Origin: an uncultured Muribaculaceae bacterium
GTDB lineage: Bacteria; Bacteroidota; Bacteroidia; Bacteroidales; Muribaculaceae
DNA: 56,965 bases
Assembly (NCBI GenBank): GCA_910578665.1
Contig: CAJTQU010000014.1
Span: 1-56,965 of the forward strand
Direction: 5' to 3'
Shown: in pieces, positions 47,119 through 56,632 of the stretch
How positions within the stretch are numbered: position 1 is the first letter of the stretch
How the letters are laid out: each line of letters starts with the position of its first letter
Program-made: the position numbers and the translations under genes
Notes under the pieces: model-generated
What the model saw: the letters and a program-made list of their open reading frames with translations, nothing else
What the model was told of the DNA's origin: nothing
Databases searched by the model: none

Positions 47119-48513
47119 TTATTCAGAATCTGTGTTACGGCGTGCTTCCTCAAATTTAGCTCGCATAGTAGGATTGCCATGTGTAAGTTTCTTGATTGTA
47201 AAATCGTTTTCAGCAGTTTCGTTTGCCCTGATCAGCTTTTGTTCGGACACCTCAAACAGATTCTTTACCTTACGCAACGATTCCACCTGTTTTTCCAGAG
47301 CCTCGATCACTTTGTCAATCCCTCCTATAGCATCATTATGTTTCTTGCTATGGGCCTCTACCAGCTTGCTGAAAGATAACACAAACTGGTCTCTGCGACG
47401 CTCGAAATTTGTGACATCGACCGTCTGGGCCTTTGCTATAGCCAGTTCTTTGCGCAATTGCCTCAATTCGTCATAGCTCTTGCGCGAGGCCTGGCTCAAC
47501 AACGTTATAATGGTCATAAACATCTGTGGACGTATTACATACATCTTGGGATATTTATGCGACATATTGACAATGCCGTCATTATAAAAATCATTGTCTC
47601 GTTCGAGCAGTGAAACTAATACCGCATACTCGCATTCCTTGTCACAACGATCCTTGTTCAGCTTGTCCAGAAAATCAGTATTCTTATGCTTTGTAGCGGT
47701 TGTGTCGGCCTCGTTTTTCATCTCAAACATTACCGAAATATACTGCTGGCCGTCTATATAGTCGCGAAATATAAAGTCTCCCTTGGTACCTGTGCTTATA
47801 TCGTTATCCTTCCCGAAATATGCATCTGGAAACATGCCCATACTCTGCGCCTGCAAAAACAGGTTCTGACAATGTATCTCCAATGTCTCCCCTATCATCT
47901 TAGTAGACATGCGTGTTTTCATGTCCTTGTAATATTCTATGGTTTCATCTTTCTGCCGAAGAATTACCGCATGCTGTTCTCTAATACTGTTTTCGCGTAT
48001 TGTCGATTCCTTAATTTCGGCCTCAATTCTGTTTCTAAGTTCCGCAATCTCAGTATCTTTCTGCTGTATGGTTGCTGCCACCTTTTTTTGTTCTTCCAGT
48101 ATAGCTACACGCCGAATGCTGTCATTCTGTGCAATGGCTGACTGTAATGATGCGATTTCCTTGTCTTTTGCTGCAATAGCCTGGGTGTGCTCGGTCTCTC
48201 TTTTAAGCATACGCGACTGGAAATCTGATTCCTGGCTGCGTTTCTCATTCTCTAGCCGTTCTTTCAAAGAAGCGACCTCGGCGTCACGCTCACTCAGCCA
48301 ATGTTCATGCCTGCTTATCTGCTCTTTAAACTTTTGCTCGTCACGCAGACGCCGTACATCCATCTCAGCCTCTATATGTGCCCTCAACTCTTGCAGGCGG
48401 CGTTCAACTTCCTCTTTAAAGACTATGGTTTTAACCTGGTTGGCCAAAGACTCGAAGATTTCCTGGTCTACATGAAAAACATGCGCGCACTTAGGACATT
48501 TCAGTTCTTTCAT
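47119..48513 (-). CDS. DUF2130 protein with zinc-ribbon-like start, coiled coil and nuclease-like domain
   Basis: Encodes 464 residues. The N-terminus KCPKCAHVF is a possible metal-binding knuckle, then a very long coiled coil runs from about residue 35 to 205. About residues 205-330 hold the DUF2130 core, with GDFIFRD and, downstream, FEMKNE, the spacing of a PD-(D/E)XK nuclease-like site. Helical sequence follows (FERRRDQFVLSFSKLVEAHSKKH). The cellular role of DUF2130 proteins is not established. It starts 24 bp after the DUF4132 gene, so it is probably in the same transcript. Confidence 0.85.
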   Translation of the reverse strand: MKELKCPKCAHVFHVDQEIFESLANQVKTIVFKEEVERRLQELRAHIEAEMDVRRLRDEQKFKEQISRHEHWLSERDAEVASLKERLENEKRSQESDFQSRMLKRETEHTQAIAAKDKEIASLQSAIAQNDSIRRVAILEEQKKVAATIQQKDTEIAELRNRIEAEIKESTIRENSIREQHAVILRQKDETIEYYKDMKTRMSTKMIGETLEIHCQNLFLQAQSMGMFPDAYFGKDNDISTGTKGDFIFRDYIDGQQYISVMFEMKNEADTTATKHKNTDFLDKLNKDRCDKECEYAVLVSLLERDNDFYNDGIVNMSHKYPKMYVIRPQMFMTIITLLSQASRKSYDELRQLRKELAIAKAQTVDVTNFERRRDQFVLSFSKLVEAHSKKHNDAIGGIDKVIEALEKQVESLRKVKNLFEVSEQKLIRANETAENDFTIKKLTHGNPTMRAKFEEARRNTDSE

Positions 48514-48537
48514 TGTATCAAAAAATATTGATTACGA

Positions 48538-51500
48538 TCAACAAATCTGGTTTAATATAGACGGATCTTTTATCTTGTTATCCTCTGCCAGTAAAATTGT
48601 CTTACTCAAAATCTCAGCTGTTTTAGGATCCTCGTCAAGGAATGGCAAGAAGAGCCTTCCGCGGCTCTGCGAATGAACCGGAAGTATTGCGATCTGTGCC
48701 CCACCCTCGCGATGTATCACACCGCTGCCAAGATGTATGTTATAATTAGCCAAAGTTCCATTAATGTGTATGAAATGTCCGCTGACCGACACATTACCCA
48801 GTTTAAATAGTGACATTGACAATTCGATAATCACCCTGCGCATTTCAATGGTAGAATGGCTTGTCTGGGGATCAACACCACCTACATGGGCCACACTGAC
48901 TGCAAGATCTACATCACGCATTATTTCAGAAAACAAAACAGGAGGTAATTCTGATATCTTCAACGGCTTATGCGTCTTGCGGTCATAGAAACAGACATAT
49001 TCGAGTGTCGGAGCCTCTATATCTGCCGGAGAGAACCAGTCTGCCAGCGCATATATAGTCGATATGACATTTTCCTTATAATATACCTTTTGTAGTCCGG
49101 ATTCGTAATCGGCTACCCAGCGACGACCTTTGAGCACGGCAAGGGTCTTCTGCGGCTGTATCTGGTTTCCTGCATAACGCAGCGACTGCACGGCATCGCG
49201 TTCTTCAAGTGTCGGAATATAAAGCTCACGGAATACTTGTCTGAACGGCTGCCTTATTCCTCTTTCAAAAATACATTTCTGATAATCAGCCCAACAGCCC
49301 AGACTGTAAAGATCAACCGGATGCGCTATGCGCAATGTTTCGTCCGATGAGATAGGATGCATCAGCCCTGTTGCATCTACCAACGACCCATCCGCAAAAA
49401 ATCCGGTGCGCTCTCCTGCCACAAACACAAGGTTACGAACAAGAGGCCACACCACAGGATTTGTCGTAAGCGACACGACCTCGTCTGCATAAAAAACGGT
49501 TTGATCCTCCATAGCCTGCTCGAGCATAATACGTGAACGACGATATTGCTCTCGCAGATTTTTTACCACATCTTTAAGTTGCAGCACATACTTGTGCTTT
49601 TTAAGTTTCGCCGGTAGAGATTTCAATTCTTTTCCATCTTTCACCACTTTGATGTCACAAGCCCCATCCTCCGAAATAGCCACCCACATGTCAACTCCTT
49701 CAACATTCTTGGGTGAAAGAAATCCAGATAACTCTTTCACTAGCGCCGTCTCCATGCTCCACATCAGACGCGTAACCTCTCCATAGCGTGAATTACGCGC
49801 AAGGTTCTGCAGGGCTATATCAGCCGCTTTCTTCTCGCTTTCCTGCCGCTGGGCGCCAAACTCCTTGCTTTCTTTAAGGAAACGCTGTATGAAGCAATAC
49901 CGCTCCAGCAAATCTTTATCCGCATTGCGTTTCAACGGTATTATGCCGTACGCCATCAAAAGATCCTTGTTGCGCTTATCTGCTATTTCGCGTTTCACAT
50001 CCTTTGTTTTCAATACCCCGGAAGCAGCATCCGCATACTTGCGCGCACGTGTGTGCGCATTGCCGGATGATATATATTTGGCAGCATTATATACAGTGGC
50101 AAACCGTGTTTTACCAAGCGATTTCATCGAATTCTTAAACCATGCTACATCAAAAGCTCCATCACTAAAATCCTGCGCATCAACCGGACTAAATTTGGCT
50201 ATCATAGCTTTGACTCGTTCGGAACAGCTTTCCGACGTATGAGCTATAAAATAATATGCAGCCTCTGTAAGACCTTTCCAACCGGTAGCGGCCTCAACCA
50301 TAGGGAGCCAGTCAGGAGAATACATGGCTGCCTCGACAAGACGCTCGGACGTAATACCGGCTTCACCTGCCAGGCGTTTCAGCAGTTTGACCTCGTCGTT
50401 ATCTGTCGGACGAGAACGGCTCAGCAAACGGCTCAGCGACTCTTTTTTAGTGATATTGCGATCTGACGCACCATAATAATAACCTATGCGGTCGAACGTA
50501 TCTTTGCCAAAAGCCTTAAGAATAGATATAAATGTAACCGCTCCATGGACAAGTACCAGCCTGCCGGCAAGCTTTGTCGCAGACGTCATAGAATCTCCGC
50601 GCTTAAGCTCTATCTCAAGCACACGGTCTACAACACGCTGGTATATCTGTCTTATTTTAGCAATGTCCTCACCTTCCAGATGCACCCTGTCAGTCTGTTC
50701 GTCATGACGATTTTGAGGTTCGTCACACATAATACCTGACAAGGTGGATAACGAATTCCCAGACAGACGCCTCCCCACCAACTCTCGCACCACTTCTTCC
50801 TCGGGAATCAATCCCAGAGAAAAGGCTCTGAAAAAATCAGATATAAGCAATATGCGTACGACAGAATCATCCGTTTTAGGATGTTCAAGATAATTTGTAA
50901 GTTTATACAAATGATAACGTATGGCAAAATAACGTTCAAATATGCTGTCCGGCGACTTTCTTTGCAGGAACTGCATCCAAAAAGAGACATAGCAGGAATT
51001 CGTCAGAGGTACCGCGTATTCCACTTCTCTGGCATTCCAATAGGACTTCTTGAACAACTGCCAGCAAGACTGCGGTTTGACATACGACATAAGTGCCGAC
51101 AACATTTCGTTAGACATGACCATATACGTATCGTCTTTAACCGCATATTCACCCTGGAGTGCAGCCAGTACCGACTCTATCTGAAACCTGTATGGCCTGT
51201 CTAAAAATGAAGATCGGATATTCCTATAATATGTACCTCCGTACATTTTATCTGTCAACTCTAAAAAATCTTTTGAATTAGACTCTGTATAGGACTGGGG
51301 TATATAGTATGCCTCGGCATGATTGGCATGAAGCGACATCATGACAAAACGCAACATGACAAGTATCTCGACAGAACCGATGCGCTCTTCGTAGAACTTA
51401 ATCCATAGTTCTGGATAAACCACTGTATCAAGACCCGACTTTATATTTGAATAAACACCCTTGGCAACACTGTTGCCCACACGGTTGACATATCCATGTT

Positions 51501-53577
51501 CATTCTTAAACTCTTTATCCTTGTTTTCCTCAATAAGATCTCTTAAAGCATCCAATATATCCTCATATGCACCCGAGCATATAAAATCACGCAATTTGCC
51601 TATTACTAACTGGCTTTCAGATTTTACCTGAGACAATGACACTTCTAGCGAGGGATCATACAGACCGAATCCGTTGGATGGCGAATAAGCTGCTGCCTCG
51701 TCTGAGCCTGCTGTTTCCAGTATTGAATCAATCAATACTTTTTCTTTTGAACCGGGTTTCTTAACAGCCTTCACAGCCTGTATGCATAAGTCATAACCCT
51801 GTAGGCCGAGAGTATCATGATCAAGTGATTTCAACATGTCAAGACCTGCAAGTCTCCTCTCGGCAGATTTGTCAGAAAGCAGACGACAGACAGATTCGGC
51901 TAACTGCTGTCCGCGCTGCTTCATGAGAAGCTTTATGGCGTTCACCCTCATCTCCCCGTACTTAAGTCTCAATGCATCTTCAACCATAAGAAGCTGGTCA
52001 GAGGAAAGCTCCAAATTATCAAGTACATAAAATGCCTTGTTCCTTACCTCTGTAGAACGGTCGGCAAGTGATTTAAGCAGAAATTCTACCTGGACTTGGT
52101 CAGAAGGATGTAGTAAAAGACGTTCGATTATTCCGGCACGCAGAGAAGATCCAGCATCGGCAGCATACAGCAGCAGATCATTAATTAAATCATTATCACC
52201 CAGCATAAGAGCTATCAGAGCCATCTTTCCCACAATATCATCACGTGTGAGTTCAGATTCGTTCCATGGAAAGACATACGGATAAAACGTCTCTTTGCTC
52301 CTCATATGTGAATATATACCGGCTAAAAGGTCATAGTATGATTTTGCTTCCTCTTTGGAGGAAAAATATCTATCAAGTGATAAATCTTTAATGCCGTGCC
52401 ACCATGCAATATTCTGTCGGGCAATAAACAACGGTATGGCGCCTGTAACCACCGACAATTCATGGCTCCAGCGTTTCAGGGAGTCCTTGGCAATCCAATT
52501 GACCATATCAGAATCCTGAGTGGCAAAAAGATACAGCAATAACGTCTGGACCTGGTGTTTTGCACCTGAGCGGACAAAAGATAATGCAGGACCGACCACA
52601 TCTTCTGTATTATAAAAACCTATACTCCAAAGTGCCACATATAGTTTCTGTGCATCCTCTGTGTCAAGTGAATCAAAAGCATCAGAAGGATTAGATATAA
52701 AACAATCTATCAGCCGGACATACTTGTCAGTAATACGCTCAGCCGGATCATCCATACCAACTCCGAGCGTCACAGCGATGCCGCGCTTTATTGAAGAAAA
52801 ACGAATTAAACCGTTATCTACTATGACTTTAAACAAATATATAAAACTTTCTGGCACACCCTCGTCCATTGTTTCTACTATGGACTGGCGCAGCCCCTCC
52901 TGCAATCTGGCAGCCAGCAGCAATTTCCCCTCTGTTTCGAGCAAGCCGGAGTCACCGCTATAAGCAATAGCCCTTAACATAGTATATGTCAACCGGTTGA
53001 CATTATTTTCACTCATCATGGCGTCTGTAAGAAAATCCCGTACAACCATGTCCCCGTCTGCAATCAGTGCCGCCATCCAACTCGAACCGGCAAGAGTAAC
53101 ATATTCCTTTTCAAGCGCCAATCGCTCTTCCTGTGTACGACCGTTATTCAGTATTTCCTTAATACTAAAACCAGTAGCCCTTATATACGCGAACTCCCTT
53201 ATTGCAGTTTTTACAATGTCAAGATGAAGCAAAGGATTAACATTTCTCTGTGAGCGCCGGCCTGGCCCGGTAGTATACGGACACCTGGCCCGTAGTCCAA
53301 GATATATTTTAAATAATCGCGCATACTCCTCTCCAAGCAGTTCACGAAGCACTGTCCCCAGTAATCCGTCACAGAGATCAGCCACACTGCCGATTTGCTC
53401 GGAACGCACAAGATCCTTTAACATAATATCAAGCGCATTATCAGTACCGACACTCCCCTTCTCAAAGTAACGCATAAACAAACGTGTTTCATCGCGCAGC
53501 CTCTTATCCTGGGACAACTTATCAAAGTACGGGGTTATAATAGCGTTATGGGTCTTATTATTATATGAAAATGCCAT
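48538..53577 (-). CDS. Very large DUF4132-type protein
   Basis: Encodes about 1,679 residues from the ATG at 53577. A TTG 36 bp upstream would just add sequence translated from the AT-rich intergenic region. I recognise the C-terminal part (about 1100-1679) as DUF4132-like, as in E. coli YehI/MolR-type proteins, with EDQTVFYADEVVSL and SGVIHREGG-type segments. The middle contains HEAT-like helical pairs (DRSTEVRNKAFYVLDNLELS, DKSAERRLAGLDMLKSL). No membrane segment or classical enzyme motif is visible. Function is unknown. It follows the 139-residue gene by 29 bp and precedes DUF2130 by 24 bp, under one perfect promoter at 54059-54089. Confidence 0.85.
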   Translation of the reverse strand: MAFSYNNKTHNAIITPYFDKLSQDKRLRDETRLFMRYFEKGSVGTDNALDIMLKDLVRSEQIGSVADLCDGLLGTVLRELLGEEYARLFKIYLGLRARCPYTTGPGRRSQRNVNPLLHLDIVKTAIREFAYIRATGFSIKEILNNGRTQEERLALEKEYVTLAGSSWMAALIADGDMVVRDFLTDAMMSENNVNRLTYTMLRAIAYSGDSGLLETEGKLLLAARLQEGLRQSIVETMDEGVPESFIYLFKVIVDNGLIRFSSIKRGIAVTLGVGMDDPAERITDKYVRLIDCFISNPSDAFDSLDTEDAQKLYVALWSIGFYNTEDVVGPALSFVRSGAKHQVQTLLLYLFATQDSDMVNWIAKDSLKRWSHELSVVTGAIPLFIARQNIAWWHGIKDLSLDRYFSSKEEAKSYYDLLAGIYSHMRSKETFYPYVFPWNESELTRDDIVGKMALIALMLGDNDLINDLLLYAADAGSSLRAGIIERLLLHPSDQVQVEFLLKSLADRSTEVRNKAFYVLDNLELSSDQLLMVEDALRLKYGEMRVNAIKLLMKQRGQQLAESVCRLLSDKSAERRLAGLDMLKSLDHDTLGLQGYDLCIQAVKAVKKPGSKEKVLIDSILETAGSDEAAAYSPSNGFGLYDPSLEVSLSQVKSESQLVIGKLRDFICSGAYEDILDALRDLIEENKDKEFKNEHGYVNRVGNSVAKGVYSNIKSGLDTVVYPELWIKFYEERIGSVEILVMLRFVMMSLHANHAEAYYIPQSYTESNSKDFLELTDKMYGGTYYRNIRSSFLDRPYRFQIESVLAALQGEYAVKDDTYMVMSNEMLSALMSYVKPQSCWQLFKKSYWNAREVEYAVPLTNSCYVSFWMQFLQRKSPDSIFERYFAIRYHLYKLTNYLEHPKTDDSVVRILLISDFFRAFSLGLIPEEEVVRELVGRRLSGNSLSTLSGIMCDEPQNRHDEQTDRVHLEGEDIAKIRQIYQRVVDRVLEIELKRGDSMTSATKLAGRLVLVHGAVTFISILKAFGKDTFDRIGYYYGASDRNITKKESLSRLLSRSRPTDNDEVKLLKRLAGEAGITSERLVEAAMYSPDWLPMVEAATGWKGLTEAAYYFIAHTSESCSERVKAMIAKFSPVDAQDFSDGAFDVAWFKNSMKSLGKTRFATVYNAAKYISSGNAHTRARKYADAASGVLKTKDVKREIADKRNKDLLMAYGIIPLKRNADKDLLERYCFIQRFLKESKEFGAQRQESEKKAADIALQNLARNSRYGEVTRLMWSMETALVKELSGFLSPKNVEGVDMWVAISEDGACDIKVVKDGKELKSLPAKLKKHKYVLQLKDVVKNLREQYRRSRIMLEQAMEDQTVFYADEVVSLTTNPVVWPLVRNLVFVAGERTGFFADGSLVDATGLMHPISSDETLRIAHPVDLYSLGCWADYQKCIFERGIRQPFRQVFRELYIPTLEERDAVQSLRYAGNQIQPQKTLAVLKGRRWVADYESGLQKVYYKENVISTIYALADWFSPADIEAPTLEYVCFYDRKTHKPLKISELPPVLFSEIMRDVDLAVSVAHVGGVDPQTSHSTIEMRRVIIELSMSLFKLGNVSVSGHFIHINGTLANYNIHLGSGVIHREGGAQIAILPVHSQSRGRLFLPFLDEDPKTAEILSKTILLAEDNKIKDPSILNQIC

Positions 53578-53606
53578 AATATGATGTTTTAACTTTACAA
53601 ATAAAA

Positions 53607-54026
53607 TTACCAAAGCCTGCCTGACAACATTGTCAGACGGACAAAAGTAAGTATATCACCTTCACTCAGAGTTAACGAGGCCGTTGGATCGCACCCTGTG
53701 TCTGAATCGTTGATAAATAAACGATATATGCCGTCAACATACGACTGTATCGCATTATCGACAGCATGCCGGGTGTCAGCCCTTTGGTCATTATAGGAAA
53801 CACCAAAGCCTACTTTACCGGAAACCGCCATATCATGTATTGCTGAATCACTGATACAACTCAAAATATCATTTGCACCAAGATTTGCATTATAGTTGTC
53901 AGCAAGACGCAATACCACCTCTTCCAGCAATTCTCCTACAGTAGCAGGAATAATATCCAGCTCAAACGGCACAGCCTCCACACAGCAACGGCGCCCCAAT
54001 TTTTTGACCTGTATGTATATCCTCAT
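53607..54026 (-). CDS. Small protein upstream of the DUF4132 gene, possibly beta-grasp
   Basis: Encodes 139 residues with no recognisable family. The start MRIYIQVKKLGRR and the following VPFELDIIPATVGELLEEVVLRLADNYN, plus the end LTLSEGDILTFVRLTMLSGRLW, have the strand-helix-strand rhythm of a ubiquitin-like beta-grasp fold with a large insertion. This is a hand-read impression. The immediate co-transcription with the DUF4132 gene suggests the two products work together. Confidence 0.75.
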   Translation of the reverse strand: MRIYIQVKKLGRRCCVEAVPFELDIIPATVGELLEEVVLRLADNYNANLGANDILSCISDSAIHDMAVSGKVGFGVSYNDQRADTRHAVDNAIQSYVDGIYRLFINDSDTGCDPTASLTLSEGDILTFVRLTMLSGRLW

Positions 54027-54058
54027 ATATGCAATTTTAATGTCGACTTACAATGACG

Positions 54059-54089
54059 CAAATATAGCGATTTTCGTAGATATGACAAA
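54059..54089 (-). promoter_or_regulatory. Promoter of the 139-residue / DUF4132 operon
   Basis: On the minus strand TTTG (54089-54086) is followed after 19 bp by TATATTTG (54066-54059), 33 bp before the start codon. Confidence 0.78.
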
Positions 54090-54097
54090 TGGTATGA

Positions 54098-54130
54098 ATG
54101 GGTTTTAGAATCTACATGGGTTTTAGAATC
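54098..54130 (-). repeat. 15-bp direct repeat just upstream of the DUF4132 operon promoter
   Basis: ATGGGTTTTAGAATC occurs exactly at 54098-54112 and 54116-54130, three bases apart. On the transcribed strand it reads GATTCTAAAACCCAT twice, ending 8 bp upstream of the -33 element, the usual place for an activator. The rest of 54131-54341 shows only one hairpin. Confidence 0.65.
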
Positions 54131-54254
54131 ATCAATCAACTTCTTTTTCTTTGCATATTGGTCGAATAGCTTTTAACAGTTTAAAAATAAAACATCTGAT
54201 CTTCATACCATCCTGGGAACATATTGTTCTGAGTTCTTCTAATAGCAAGATTCT

Positions 54255-54279
54255 AGCCGTATCGCACATCGATACGGCT
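54255..54279 (-). terminator. Hairpin after the aspartic protease gene
   Basis: AGCCGTATCG (54255-54264) and CGATACGGCT (54270-54279) pair perfectly around CACAT, 62 bp after the stop at 54342. The U-tract is weak, so termination is likely but not certain. Confidence 0.55.
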
Positions 54280-54341
54280 TCTTAGCATCCTCCCATAATT
54301 TAAATGTTTTGATAGTCGTAGTATTGCTTTACGTTTATATA

Positions 54342-55658
54342 TTACTTTTTAGCATGCATTATCATTCGGGATAAATCGAAAGACACACTCTTGAAAAGCA
54401 TAAATGATGCTAAACCAATCCTGCCATCATATTCAGAATTATTTGGTTCTTCACTTGTCAGCAAAGGCATCTGAGGTATAGTGGCTGAAACATCACCAAT
54501 TGAAAGCGGCATATTGATCACATCATAGTATTGACTCTCCAAAACACCACCAGCACCAGCCATTCGCATCTTTTTAGAGGCAAGTTGCAATGAACGACTT
54601 TTCCCAATTACAGATGCCATATTATTATACAAGACTCCAAAAGAGGCATCACCTGTATCGGGATTCAATACCATCGGTATACCATCAAACGTATGGCATA
54701 AAAGTTTGTATATCCCACTACCGCCCAAACAAAGGTTGGACTTGGCCGTAATAGGAATATCCGATTCTTTCATTACAACAATAGCCTTATTTTGGAAATC
54801 TATTGTCAGATATTTTACGGTTTCCATAATATTTCTACCCACCACTATTTGAAAATGACGCATATATAGATCAGCTTCTGCATTACCTGATAATAATGTC
54901 ATTACATAAAACGGGACATTATAAATAGTTAGATCACCGATTGTCAGATCTTTAACTACAGCCAATTTTGCCGATTGCATTCCAATGCCAACAGCTGGCA
55001 AATCAATGTCTACAATATCCAATCCCAATGCTTTCGCAAGAGAATCGGAAATAACATTTACTCCTGCACCCGTATCGAATGTCATCTGACAAGTATGACC
55101 GTTTATATGTCCGTCAATATTGACGGCCTCCTGCTTGAGAGAGTCTGCACCGATAGCAATAAGTCGGAATGGTATAGATATGTTAGAGTCGAACGGTTTG
55201 AGTTCATTGACCTTATAAGAAGACAATGCTTTATATTTAGCAATATCTGTTTTTATGGCTGCTATAATCGTACTGTCGAGATGCTGATAATATGGTTTAA
55301 TCGAAGTATCAATCGCCTCCAATGTTTGTGCAGCCTGTTCATTATCGCCTAACTTGCTAATATCAGAACACATTAACATACCAACACTAGCTACATTGGC
55401 AAGATCTATTTGGGGATCATTAAGTAAACTGGAACAATATTCAACGGACTTTTCGGGTTGGTTGAAGAAATGAGCCAACATCGCTTTCCCAAACACATCA
55501 ATAAACGGATGCACGGAATCTGGCTTGCTTTCGTAAAACTCACGGAGTTCAAACCACTTCCCATCATTCATCATTGCTCCAACCTTTTCATCGGCGGTAT
55601 GCGCAAACGAGCAAATTGTTATGAGAGCACAAATTAAAGTTAAAAAATTTTTATTCAT
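54342..55658 (-). CDS. Secreted retropepsin-like aspartic protease with two DTG motifs
   Basis: Encodes 438 residues from the ATG at 55658, which gives a signal peptide (MNKNFLTLICALITICSFAHT). The longer frame would start inside the promoter region. Residues 25-150 are helical (TPR-like). The first catalytic-type motif is MTFDTGAGVNVIS (DTG at 195-197) in the retropepsin pattern, with GRNIMETVKYLTIDF downstream. A second MVLNPDTGDASF (DTG at 334-336) gives a second lobe, and the end is GRIGLASFMLFKSVSFDL. Two DTG motifs in one chain would allow a pepsin-like active site without dimerising. The substrate is unknown. Confidence 0.85.
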   Translation of the reverse strand: MNKNFLTLICALITICSFAHTADEKVGAMMNDGKWFELREFYESKPDSVHPFIDVFGKAMLAHFFNQPEKSVEYCSSLLNDPQIDLANVASVGMLMCSDISKLGDNEQAAQTLEAIDTSIKPYYQHLDSTIIAAIKTDIAKYKALSSYKVNELKPFDSNISIPFRLIAIGADSLKQEAVNIDGHINGHTCQMTFDTGAGVNVISDSLAKALGLDIVDIDLPAVGIGMQSAKLAVVKDLTIGDLTIYNVPFYVMTLLSGNAEADLYMRHFQIVVGRNIMETVKYLTIDFQNKAIVVMKESDIPITAKSNLCLGGSGIYKLLCHTFDGIPMVLNPDTGDASFGVLYNNMASVIGKSRSLQLASKKMRMAGAGGVLESQYYDVINMPLSIGDVSATIPQMPLLTSEEPNNSEYDGRIGLASFMLFKSVSFDLSRMIMHAKK

Positions 55659-55678
55659 ATAAAAAGCTATTTCCGTTG

Positions 55679-55709
55679 CAAAGATAATCAATTTATATTA
55701 TATCTCAAA
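55679..55709 (-). promoter_or_regulatory. Promoter of the aspartic protease gene
   Basis: On the minus strand TTTG (55709-55706) is followed after 19 bp by TATCTTTG (55686-55679), 21 bp before the start codon. Confidence 0.78.
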
Positions 55710-55880
55710 TATATGCTATAATATCATTCAACGGTCAAGCACGTCTCTTTCATTTAAAATGATTTTTCTGTTTAAATAACGGTCGTGTTATATAGCAAGA
55801 ACGGTTGCTGGCTACAACTATGGTATTTGGCGCTTGATTTAAAATCAACAGAAATCCGCGAAAACAAGGCAGAAAATGTA

Positions 55881-55927
55881 TAACTTTGCACACAGCTACA
55901 CCGAAACACCGCCTTCGGTATTTCGGT
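55881..55927 (+). other. -7-like element followed by a hairpin in a gene-free stretch
   Basis: TAACTTTG (55881-55888) is followed by ACCGAAACACCG (55900-55911) facing CGGTATTTCGGT (55916-55927), a 12-bp stem with one mismatch and a CCTT loop. No TTTG -33 element lies at the proper distance. The rest of 55710-56182 is AT-rich and shows no gene. Confidence 0.35.
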
Positions 55928-56182
55928 ATCATAAAAATTTTAGAGACGGAAAGATTGTTTTTTTACTCTTCTGTTTCAATTTTACTACGTAAAAAAGCAT
56001 TTTTGCGCCACTTATATTAATAGACACTTAAAAAAAATAAATACTTTTTATTAGTCGAGAAACATAATGGAAAGACTAATGGAACTTGCCTTGTAAGTTC
56101 CGGATTTACGTAGATCGGACAAGTGAATTTGAGGCATAAACAGTGTTATAAATGACATCACCATGCAAATCGGCATACTAAT

Positions 56183-56632
56183 ATGAGAATTGAAAAACTA
56201 CAACCATTAACAAACCAAATTTCAGACGAACTACTTGCCATATGGGAAAAATCCGTACGCAGTTCCCACCATTTTCTAAATGAAAATGACATCAAGTACT
56301 TCAAACCCTTATTACGGGACCAATACTTTAAGGCTGTCGAACTTTTCGCAATACGCGATGACGACAGACAAATCGTTGCATTCATGGGTTTAAGCGATAA
56401 TATGCTGGAAATGCTCTTCGTACTACCGCAAAAGCAAGGAAATGGTTATGGTGCGGCATTAGTAAATTATGCCATCAACAAATGCAACATCTACAAAGTG
56501 GATGTTAACGAAGACAACACAAAGGCACACCTGTTTTATCTGCACATGGGATACAAAGTCATCGGACGAGACGAACATGATTCCACCGGGCTACCATTCC
56601 CTATACTGCATCTACAGTATGACCCACAATAG
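56183..56632 (+). CDS. GNAT-family N-acetyltransferase
   Basis: Encodes 149 residues with the GNAT fold: IWEKSVRSSHHFL at the start, the central strand AFMGLSDNMLEMLFVLP, and the acetyl-CoA loop QKQGNGYGAALVNYAI (Q/R-x-x-G-x-G/A pattern), then VNEDNTKAHLFYLHMGYKV. It would transfer an acetyl group from acetyl-CoA to an amine; the acceptor cannot be told. It stands alone between the protease gene (divergent) and the unresolved right edge. No good promoter was found. Confidence 0.88.
   Translation: MRIEKLQPLTNQISDELLAIWEKSVRSSHHFLNENDIKYFKPLLRDQYFKAVELFAIRDDDRQIVAFMGLSDNMLEMLFVLPQKQGNGYGAALVNYAINKCNIYKVDVNEDNTKAHLFYLHMGYKVIGRDEHDSTGLPFPILHLQYDPQ

Noticed and set aside
48538..54026. Anti-phage defence system
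   Set aside because: DUF4132 and DUF2130 proteins have no established defence role that I know of, and there is no defence-island context here; kept as unknown function.
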